A stretch of 64,000 nucleotides of DNA from Occallatibacter riparius (GTDB lineage Bacteria; Acidobacteriota; Terriglobia; Terriglobales; Acidobacteriaceae), in contig NZ_CP093313.1 of NCBI RefSeq assembly GCF_025264625.1, positions 4,030,001 to 4,094,000 of the forward strand. The letters run 5' to 3'. The notes under the pieces were generated by a model. That model ran no database searches. It worked only from the letters and a program-made list of their open reading frames with translations, and was not told the origin of the DNA. Shown piece by piece: positions 57,529-64,000 of this stretch (its first letter is position 1; the number at the start of each line of letters is the position of its first letter). A program made the translations under genes and the position numbers.

Positions 57529-58665
57529 TTGCGATCTGGATTTGTTGCCATCCTTGGCCGGCCTAATGCTGGCAAAAGCACGCTGCTGAACGCGCTCACG
57601 GGCGAGAAGGTGGCTATTGTCACGGCCAAGCCGCAGACTACGCGCAACCGAATTGCCGGGGTGGTCGAGGTGCCGGCGCGAAAGGGGAAGCATCCGGCCG
57701 CGCAGATCGTGTTCGTGGACACGCCAGGCGTGCACAAGCCGGGATCGCAGCTCGACCGCCGCATGCTGCAGGAGGTCTACGAGGCGCTGGAGACGCGTGA
57801 CGTGGTGCTCGCGCTGGTAGATGCGTCGAGGCGGGTGAAGCTGCAAGAGCAGGGAACAGGGAATAGGGAACAGGGAACAGAAGAGCAGGGCGTAGGGAGC
57901 ACGCATGAGGGAGAAGAAGGCCAGCATATCCTTCTCTCCGCTCAGGATAACAAATCTCAAAAGAGGGAGAAGAAGCCCTCATGGGCATCCGAGGATGAGT
58001 TTCTCTTCGGGCTGGTGCGGAAGCTGGATTGTCCCGTGTTCCTGGTGCTGACCAAGATTGACCTCGTTCCGAAAGATCAGTTGCTGCCCATGATCGACGC
58101 GCTGATGAAGCAGTACAACTTCGCCGAAGTCATCCCGGTGAGCGCGCGCAAGAAGGACGGCCTCGACCGGCTGTTGGCGCGCATTGTCGAAAAACTGCCG
58201 GAAGGCGAGCGCTACTTCCCCAAGGACCAGTACACTGATCAGCCGACCCGCTTCATGGTGGCGGAGCTGATCCGCGAGCGCGTTCTTGTCGAGACCGGCG
58301 AGGAAGTTCCGTACGCGTCGGCGGTTGTGATCGAACGGTTTGAAGAGCCGCAGCCCGAGCCCGTTACGCCAAAGAAGAAGGGACCGCAAAGGCTTCCCCT
58401 CACTCGGATCGCAGCAGCAATCTACTGCGAACGCGACGGGCAGAAGGCAATCCTGATCGGCAAGGGCGGATCGAAGCTCAAGGAGATCGGAACCGGCGCG
58501 CGTAAGCAGATCGAGTCCCTGCTGGGTACACGCGTCTACCTCGAACTTCATGTAATCGTGGAGCCCGGCTGGCGGGAGTCCAAGCGCTTTGTCGAAGAAC
58601 TCGACTGGCGCAATCAGTTGGAGAGGCTGGCCGAGAAGACGCCCGGATCCGGGGATGACGAGTAG
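57529..58665 (+). CDS. era: GTPase Era with a repeat-encoded insertion
   Basis: The product is 378 residues from TTG 57529 (GGAG 6 nt upstream); Era is normally about 300. It helps 16S rRNA processing and 30S assembly. G1 is AILGRPNAGKSTLL, G3 is VDTPGVHKPG, G4 is VLTKIDLVPK, and the KH RNA-binding domain has AILIGKGGSKLKEIG and ends in VEPGWRES. Between VDASRRV and EDEFLFGLV lies an extra segment of about 49 residues, rich in Gly, Glu, Gln and Arg, encoded by a heptamer repeat and a second repeat-like stretch. It falls in a loop between G3 and G4, and the reading frame is kept. Confidence 0.95.
   Translation: MRSGFVAILGRPNAGKSTLLNALTGEKVAIVTAKPQTTRNRIAGVVEVPARKGKHPAAQIVFVDTPGVHKPGSQLDRRMLQEVYEALETRDVVLALVDASRRVKLQEQGTGNREQGTEEQGVGSTHEGEEGQHILLSAQDNKSQKREKKPSWASEDEFLFGLVRKLDCPVFLVLTKIDLVPKDQLLPMIDALMKQYNFAEVIPVSARKKDGLDRLLARIVEKLPEGERYFPKDQYTDQPTRFMVAELIRERVLVETGEEVPYASAVVIERFEEPQPEPVTPKKKGPQRLPLTRIAAAIYCERDGQKAILIGKGGSKLKEIGTGARKQIESLLGTRVYLELHVIVEPGWRESKRFVEELDWRNQLERLAEKTPGSGDDE
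57847..57903. repeat. heptamer-phased array inside the era reading frame
   Basis: 7-mers GAGCAGG, GAACAGG, GAATAGG, GAACAGG, GAACAGA, then after a 1-nt slip GAGCAGG, GCGTAGG, GAGCACG. The following 57904-57990 contains a second stretch with CCTTCTCTCCGCTCAGGAT, which looks like another dispersed element. Together they code for the extra loop of Era. Confidence 0.78.
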
Positions 58666-58728
58666 CCGGAGGGCCCATTCTGCGCGGCGATGATCTTCCG
58701 CGCAGGATGAACCACAATGATTCGCTCT

Positions 58729-61296
58729 CTAGTATGTGAGCTGCAACTCCAAGCCCGAGCCCGTATCTGGCACCAGCGCAATAACGCGATGATGCTCGGC
58801 GTCGTAGGCGGTTGAGATCTGTAGGGCCTTGGCCGAGCCGTTGAGCGGAGCCGTGCTCGCCTCGACGGCGGGCTTGCTGGCGCCGTAGACCTCCACCTGC
58901 AGGAGCTTCCACCACGGGGCAAAAGTCCCCTTCGGCTTGGCCACCATGACCACGATGCCCTTGTCGACGAGGCGGCAGGTGAACTCCTGGCGCAGGAAGT
59001 CCCCCTTCTTGTAGGCGAATGACGTCCCATCGTCAAGGTAGAGGCTGCCGGTGCAGTCTTTGTTAAAGCCGATGGGCGGGTAGACGCGAAGGGTCAGCGG
59101 CCCCTGCGGCTTCTCATCGGTGCTTTGCACAAGCGGCTGCTCGGGGATAATGGCTCCGGCGCGAACGAACACCGGCAGCGTGTCGAGGTTGCGCTGCTCC
59201 TGCACGCCTGGAGGTGCTTCGGTGTTATCGATAGCCTTGTGCGGGGTTGCCGCCTCAATCCTCGCGCCGGTCCAGTAGTCATACCAGCCAATAGACGGCA
59301 GGCTGACAAAATAGCTGTCCATCTCGTCAGGGAACGGGCTGTTGGCTACCAGGATGTCGCGGCCGAGCAGGAACTCGTTGTCGATGGTGGGGTCGACGGG
59401 TGCAGCGGCCGCTCCGGCATCGCCTGGGAATTCAAGAAACAGCGGCCGAATGATGGGCAGCCCCGTGCGGCTCATCTCTTCCGCCGTGGTGTAGAGGTAT
59501 GGCAGCAGCCGATAACGCTCCTCGATGTAACGACGCCGGATGTTCAGGTCCTCAGGCGTGCCGTTTTCCCAGGGCTCCTGTGGATTGGTACCCTTGGCCG
59601 TGTGATCACGATCGATGGGCTGGAATGCAGCAATCTGCAGCCACCGCGTAAGCAATTCCGGTTGCGGCGAGCCCGCGAATCCGCCTACGTCGGCGCCGGC
59701 CATGGCAAATCCGCTCAATCCTAAATTGAGCAACTGCGGCGTGGTCTGGCGGAGATGGTTCCAGGTGGCCGAGTTGTCCCCTGACCAGGTCACCGCGTAG
59801 CGATGACCGCCGGCATAGCTGGCGCGCGTCATCACAAACGGGCGCGAATTGGGATCGAGCTTCAGCAGTCCTTCGTAGGTACCGCGGGTTTGCTGCATGC
59901 CGAAGATGTTGTGGATCTCGAGATGCGGCGCCGTGCGGGTGATGAACCCAGGTTCCTCAATGCGGTGGACCGTATCATCGGGCATCGTCTTCGACGGAAC
60001 GAGGAACACCGATGGCTCGTTCATGTCATTCCAGAAGCCGGCGACACCCTGCTTCACAAAATCCGAATAGAGCGTTCCCCACCACTCGCGGCTCGGCTTG
60101 TGCGTGAAGTCCGGGAAGACGGCCGGGCCTGGCCAGACGACGCCGGTATAGATCGAGCCGTCGGGATTCTTCACAAAGTGGTCGCCCGCCTTGCCTTCGT
60201 CATACGGCTTGTAGCCCGCGTTGGGCAGGTTGGCAATGTGCAGATCGGTGATGACAACCGTCTTGAAGTGCTCCGCCTTAAGATCCTGGACCATCTGCTC
60301 GAAATGCGGGAAGGTCTGGGGATCGACGGTGAAGGGCCGGTTCTTGACCTGGAAGTCGATGTCGAGCCACAGCACGTCGGAAGGGATGTGTTCCGAGCGC
60401 AGCCGATTGGCGATGCGGCGGACCTCAGTCTCCGGGTAATAGCTGTAGCGCGACTGCTGGAAGCCCAGAGACCAGAGCGGCGGCAGCGGGGCTTTGCCGG
60501 TGAGCCAGGCCCACGACTCGACGACCTGCTTCGGCTCGGGTCCGTACAGGATGTAGTAGTCGAGCGGGCCGTTCTCGGAACCGAACGAGTAGGCGTCGCG
60601 GTACTCCTTGTTGAAGTCGAATGAGGTGCGCCAGGTATTGTCTAGGAAGACCCCGGCCGCGACTCCTCGCCGCAGGGTGATGAAGTAGGGGATGTCCTTG
60701 TAGATGGGATCTGTGGACTCCTGCCAGCCGAACGCGTCGGTATTCCAGTCCGTGAAGGCCTCGTTGCGGCGATCGAGCGGGCCGGGCTTGTCACCCAGAC
60801 CGAAATAGTGCTCGTCGGCGGGCGACTTCAGGTATACACGGAAAGAATTGCCGTGGTACTCGATCGGGCGGCTTGGGAAGTCCTCAAGAATTACGCGGCC
60901 GGCGAGATCGGTGACATGCAGTTCGAGTGGGTCCTTATGAATAGTGACGTGCAGCTTGGCGGTCTTGAATCCGACGGCTGCCCCGGAGTTCTCCGGCGTA
61001 ACCTGGACGGACGCAGTGCGGGACTCAGGCAGGACAGCCCAGGAGGCGTCTTCAGGCAACTGGCCGGCTGCGCCGACGCGCACTCGCAGGACATCATCCC
61101 GCAGCGCCGTAATCTGCATGATGGCAGAGCCGGAGTGAATTTCGATGCCAGTTGGAATGGGCCGGGAAGCGGTAACCCGGTCAAGGCGGACGAATGCCTG
61201 CTTTTGAGGCGTTTCGACTGCCAGTATCGCTTGTGTGGTTGCGGCTAGAATCAGAATTCCAAGTACAGCAAAAAGAAACCGTCTTGCGGTTGGCAC
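58729..61296 (-). CDS. secreted GH31 alpha-glucosidase
   Basis: The product is 855 residues. A signal peptide (RRFLFAVLGILILAATTQA) leads to an N-terminal beta-sandwich, then a TIM barrel with LWDxD-like LWLDIDFQVKNRPFTVD, the catalytic nucleophile Asp in GFWNDMNEPSVF near residue 420, GDNSATWNHL, and GADVGGFAGSP with the neighbouring acid/base Asp region. C-terminal beta domains follow. It cleaves alpha-glucosidic bonds from the non-reducing end, in the periplasm or outside. It lies next to the hut genes without apparent link; two inverted repeats in the upstream region may be operators. Confidence 0.93.
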   Translation of the reverse strand: MPTARRFLFAVLGILILAATTQAILAVETPQKQAFVRLDRVTASRPIPTGIEIHSGSAIMQITALRDDVLRVRVGAAGQLPEDASWAVLPESRTASVQVTPENSGAAVGFKTAKLHVTIHKDPLELHVTDLAGRVILEDFPSRPIEYHGNSFRVYLKSPADEHYFGLGDKPGPLDRRNEAFTDWNTDAFGWQESTDPIYKDIPYFITLRRGVAAGVFLDNTWRTSFDFNKEYRDAYSFGSENGPLDYYILYGPEPKQVVESWAWLTGKAPLPPLWSLGFQQSRYSYYPETEVRRIANRLRSEHIPSDVLWLDIDFQVKNRPFTVDPQTFPHFEQMVQDLKAEHFKTVVITDLHIANLPNAGYKPYDEGKAGDHFVKNPDGSIYTGVVWPGPAVFPDFTHKPSREWWGTLYSDFVKQGVAGFWNDMNEPSVFLVPSKTMPDDTVHRIEEPGFITRTAPHLEIHNIFGMQQTRGTYEGLLKLDPNSRPFVMTRASYAGGHRYAVTWSGDNSATWNHLRQTTPQLLNLGLSGFAMAGADVGGFAGSPQPELLTRWLQIAAFQPIDRDHTAKGTNPQEPWENGTPEDLNIRRRYIEERYRLLPYLYTTAEEMSRTGLPIIRPLFLEFPGDAGAAAAPVDPTIDNEFLLGRDILVANSPFPDEMDSYFVSLPSIGWYDYWTGARIEAATPHKAIDNTEAPPGVQEQRNLDTLPVFVRAGAIIPEQPLVQSTDEKPQGPLTLRVYPPIGFNKDCTGSLYLDDGTSFAYKKGDFLRQEFTCRLVDKGIVVMVAKPKGTFAPWWKLLQVEVYGASKPAVEASTAPLNGSAKALQISTAYDAEHHRVIALVPDTGSGLELQLTY

Positions 61297-61329
61297 TCAG
61301 CACCTCATTTGGGGGCTAAATTGAACCAT

Positions 61330-61428
61330 CCTCAAGAGAATACTTGATTTGAGGTGCGGGACCGCTCGATTTCGGGCAACCTTTTCCGCTGGCGCGGAAC
61401 GAAAGGACTTGACACAGGGTTCGTGTCA
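61330..61428. promoter_or_regulatory. candidate operators upstream of the GH31 gene
   Basis: Two inverted repeats lie between the GH31 and ftcD genes. TCAAG (61332-61336) and CTTGA (61343-61347) sit inside CCTCAA...TTGAGG (61330-61354). Further out, TGACAC (61410-61415) and GTGTCA (61423-61428) have a 7-nt spacer. Either could bind a sugar-responsive regulator; neither can be tied to a promoter box. Confidence 0.35.
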
Positions 61429-61537
61429 TAGTTACATGAAAGTCACCGACGATCCTGGGGGGGAATGGGCCACACTCACCGAACGAGTGGCCACTATCCG
61501 CTTCCCCTGAAACTCCCGACAATCTGACCTGAAGAGC

Positions 61538-63037
61538 TCAGTCGGCTTGCGTTCTGAGCGCCGCTGCCAACTCCTGTGTGCGCGAGAGGAATTCCTGCTC
61601 GTCCGTGGTCTCAGCCTTCATGGACCCGAGGTTGATGTCGACGTTAGCCAGCGCGCCGGTGAGAGCGGCATTGGCGAGTGCGGCGGCCGTGATGAGATCG
61701 GAAGCCATGTTCGGATTCGTGATGGGTTTGAGCCGGTCGACCATCTTTGCGATGGCAGCCACGCGCTCCGCCACCCCCAGAGGCACCGTGGTGGCGGTTT
61801 GCAGGGCGGCGTTGATGATGCGATCGCCGTCTGCGGATTCGCGGGCGGCCTTATAGGCCTTCATGACGAAGTTGTAGGACTCGGCATCGGCGTCGATGGC
61901 CTGCTTGAGCTCTTCGCGGAGCTGACCCAGCTGGGCGATAGCCTCGCTGAGCTGCGACTCAAATTGTAGGTAAGCCTTCTTTCCGCGCGACATCGCGGCT
62001 ACCATGTGGGCGAGTCCGGCGGCCATGGCTCCGGAAGCAGCCGCAGCGCTTCCACCGCCGGGGGTGGCGGTGGGCGCGGCGAGCTGCTCGATGAAGGGCT
62101 CGACACCTGCGCGTAACCCGCCGACAGCTGTCTTGCCGGTCATGACCGACGCGAGCCGGTTTTCCAGGATCAGCGATGAGTCGAAGTTCTCGACCTGCAG
62201 GAACCACTCCGCTGCTTGTTCTAGCGCGAGTTTCGGGATGAGGCCGACGATCTCGCTTGAAGTGGGCACGACGCCGTACCGCGCCGCTTCGCGTTTCACG
62301 AATTCGAAGACGCGATGGATGGGCGTTTGCTCGAAGTCGGTGAGGTTCATCGACACCTGCGCTTGTCCGCGGACCAGGAAGCCGGCACCCTTCACGAACC
62401 GCAGACCCCCCGTGGAGAAGCGCACGGCCTTCGCAATCTTCTTGGCGATATCAACGTCTGCGGTGTTGAGGAAGATGTTGTAGGCGACGAGAAATTTGCG
62501 AGCACCCACGACAGTAGCGCCCGCGGTGGGGTGTACCAGGGGCTCGCCGAAGTCAGGCTTGCGCGCAGGGTTCGTGGCGATCTCGTCACGAATGCCTTCG
62601 AACTGCCCGCGGCGAATGTTCTCGAGATTTTGGCGCTCGGGAGAGGCGGCCGCGGCTTCGTAGAGGTAGACGGGAATGCTGAAGCGCTTGGCGATCTCCG
62701 CGCCAACGTGCTTCGCCATGGCGACGCAATCCTCGATTGTCACCCCTTCAATCGGGATGAACGGCACAACGTCGGCGGCGCCCATGCGGGGATGCGCCCC
62801 CTGGTGCTGCGTAAGGTCGATGAGCTCAGCAGCTTTTCCGACGCCGCGGATGGCAGCCTCCTGGATAGCTTCGCGCTCGCCGACCAGTGTAATGACGCTG
62901 CGGTTGTGATCGGCGTCCATCTCACGGTCGAGCAGATGCACGCCAGGAATCTTCATGGCTTCAATGATGGCGTCAACCTTGGCCTTGTCGCGGCCTTCGG
63001 AAAAATTGGGTACGCATTCAACAAGAGTGTTGGGCAC
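61538..63037 (-). CDS. ftcD: bifunctional glutamate formimidoyltransferase / cyclodeaminase
   Basis: The product is 499 residues from GTG 63037 (PNTLVECVPNFSEGRDK); the frame is open much further, but that part overlaps hutU on the other strand and is noncoding. The formiminotransferase half (about residues 1-300) has LLDREMDADHNRSVITLVG and HPRMGAADVVPF. The cyclodeaminase half (about residues 315-490) has LAAPTATPGGGSAAAASGAMA. Together they move the formimino group of formiminoglutamate, from histidine breakdown, to tetrahydrofolate and release ammonia. The gene is divergent from hutU, 156 nt apart, so the histidine pathway genes share a control region. Confidence 0.95.
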   Translation of the reverse strand: MPNTLVECVPNFSEGRDKAKVDAIIEAMKIPGVHLLDREMDADHNRSVITLVGEREAIQEAAIRGVGKAAELIDLTQHQGAHPRMGAADVVPFIPIEGVTIEDCVAMAKHVGAEIAKRFSIPVYLYEAAAASPERQNLENIRRGQFEGIRDEIATNPARKPDFGEPLVHPTAGATVVGARKFLVAYNIFLNTADVDIAKKIAKAVRFSTGGLRFVKGAGFLVRGQAQVSMNLTDFEQTPIHRVFEFVKREAARYGVVPTSSEIVGLIPKLALEQAAEWFLQVENFDSSLILENRLASVMTGKTAVGGLRAGVEPFIEQLAAPTATPGGGSAAAASGAMAAGLAHMVAAMSRGKKAYLQFESQLSEAIAQLGQLREELKQAIDADAESYNFVMKAYKAARESADGDRIINAALQTATTVPLGVAERVAAIAKMVDRLKPITNPNMASDLITAAALANAALTGALANVDINLGSMKAETTDEQEFLSRTQELAAALRTQAD

Positions 63038-63193
63038 GAGTTGAGGATAAAGCGGCGAGGGAGCGCGGGCAATCGGAGATGCCGTCCGGGAGTCCGGATC
63101 GAAAGAGAAATCCACGGTAGATGTAGATTCATGTGGTGGATTCGTCCTTAAAGCAGGAGAGCGGGACGCATATGATGGCGATGAGGGTTGATT

Positions 63194-64000
63194 ATGAGCG
63201 TGATGACAACGGCTCCGGTGATTCGCGCGCCGCGGGGCGGAAAGCTGAACTGCAAGGGATGGCAGCAGGAGGCGGCCTTGCGCTGCCTGATGAACAACCT
63301 CGATCCCGCAGTGGCGGAGCGGCCGAGCGACTTGGTGGTCTATGGCGGCATTGGCCGGGCGGCGCGCAACTGGGACTGCTATCACGCGATTGTGCGCGAG
63401 CTTCAGAGCCTGGGCAACGAAGAGACTCTGCTGGTGCAGAGCGGCAAGCCTGTCGCGGTGTTTCCCACGCACGATATGGCGCCGCGCGTGATCATCGCCA
63501 ACTCCAATCTCGTCGGCAAGTGGGCGAACTGGGAGCATTTCCACGAGCTCGACCGCAAGGGCCTGATGATGTACGGGCAGATGACCGCGGGAAGCTGGAT
63601 TTACATCGGTACGCAGGGCATTCTCCAGGGAACCTTCCAGACGTTCGCGTCCATGGCTGACCGGCACTTCGGCGGTTCGCTGAAGGGAAAGCTTGTCGTC
63701 ACCGGCGGCATGGGAGGCATGGGCGGCGCGCAGCCGCTGAGCGTAACGCTGAACGACGGCGTAGTCCTCTGCATCGAGGTGGACCCCACGCGGATCCAGC
63801 GTAGACTCGATACGCGCTACTGCGATGTGCTGGCGGAGACGCTCGATCAGGCGCTCGAATTGTGCGAAGCAGCCCGGCGCGAAGGCCGCGCGCTAAGCGT
63901 GGGCCTGGTGGGCAACTGCGCCGATGTGCTTCCGCAAATTGTCCGGCGGGGCGTCCAGGTAGATGCGGTCACCGACCAGACCAGCGCGCACGATCCGCTG
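63194..64000 (+). CDS. hutU: urocanate hydratase, 5' part
   Basis: The first 269 codons run open to the window edge; a full urocanase is about 555 residues. ATG 63194 has GAGGG 6 nt upstream. It converts urocanate to imidazolone propionate with tightly bound NAD+ in histidine degradation. Visible: LVVYGGIGRAARNWDCYHAI, the NAD-binding VVTGGMGGMGGAQPLS, and AGSWIYIGTQGILQGTFQTF. The C-terminal half with the active-site Cys is beyond the edge. ftcD on the other strand covers a later step of the same pathway. Confidence 0.96.
   Translation, partial: MSVMTTAPVIRAPRGGKLNCKGWQQEAALRCLMNNLDPAVAERPSDLVVYGGIGRAARNWDCYHAIVRELQSLGNEETLLVQSGKPVAVFPTHDMAPRVIIANSNLVGKWANWEHFHELDRKGLMMYGQMTAGSWIYIGTQGILQGTFQTFASMADRHFGGSLKGKLVVTGGMGGMGGAQPLSVTLNDGVVLCIEVDPTRIQRRLDTRYCDVLAETLDQALELCEAARREGRALSVGLVGNCADVLPQIVRRGVQVDAVTDQTSAHDPL

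Noticed and set aside
63038..63667. N-terminal extension of the ftcD frame over hutU
   Set aside because: The extension is the complement of the urocanase gene. Formiminotransferase sequence begins at the GTG at 63037.

Overview
The window is about 64 kb of a GC-rich bacterial chromosome, gene-dense and coding on both strands. It looks like Acidobacteriota, probably class Terriglobia. The clues are a very large CarboxypepD_reg/TonB-type outer-membrane receptor, a Ser/Thr kinase fused to TPRs, several secreted glycosidases, frequent TTG/GTG starts, and intergenic arrays of 7-nt-phased repeats. The assignment is an inference from gene content; no 16S gene is present. The window opens in the tail of a VOC-family gene and closes inside hutU.

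Region 1-11 kb: groES and groEL (minus strand) sit behind a sigma70-type promoter and a CIRCE operator for HrcA. Around them are small secreted or metabolic genes: DinB-like, SDR, a Gln-rich YXWGXW protein, an MBL-fold hydrolase, purQ, a HicB/HicA toxin-antitoxin pair and a YbgC-type thioesterase. Region 10.7-21 kb holds the envelope and isoprenoid set rseP, dxr, cdsA and uppS. Here that set is broken up by a lipase-like orphan, a Res/Xre toxin-antitoxin pair, a SulP transporter and a lytic transglycosylase. Region 21-27 kb carries an Xre regulator with a zinc ribbon facing an HD-domain gene, an unrecognised gene in an AT-richer stretch, a DHH phosphoesterase and a DUF4914-like P-loop protein. 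Region 27-35 kb is carbon metabolism: GH36 alpha-galactosidase, glycogen phosphorylase and phosphoketolase.

Region 35-48 kb: a kinase-TPR receptor, a small Lys-rich ORF with a strong ribosome binding site and terminator, tRNA-Ala(GGC), an ECF sigma/anti-sigma operon, a TPR secreted protein, rnc with two tandem signal peptidases I, an AsmA-like protein and a HAD phosphatase. Region 48-64 kb: periplasmic alpha-carbonic anhydrase, the giant TonB-type receptor, rsgA, a Tat-lipoprotein metallophosphatase, metK, a GNAT enzyme, era, a GH31 alpha-glucosidase, and the histidine-utilisation pair ftcD/hutU, which are divergent.

The most striking structure not explained by the genes is a family of arrays with a strict 7-nt period at seven places (about 3.4, 5.2, 9.0, 10.7, 43.2, 53.8 and 57.9 kb). 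The 7-mer differs from place to place, but the period is constant. Four of the arrays are paired as inverted arms. They supply the start of one gene (SDR), the C-terminal tail of another (MBL hydrolase) and an in-frame insertion inside the essential GTPase Era.
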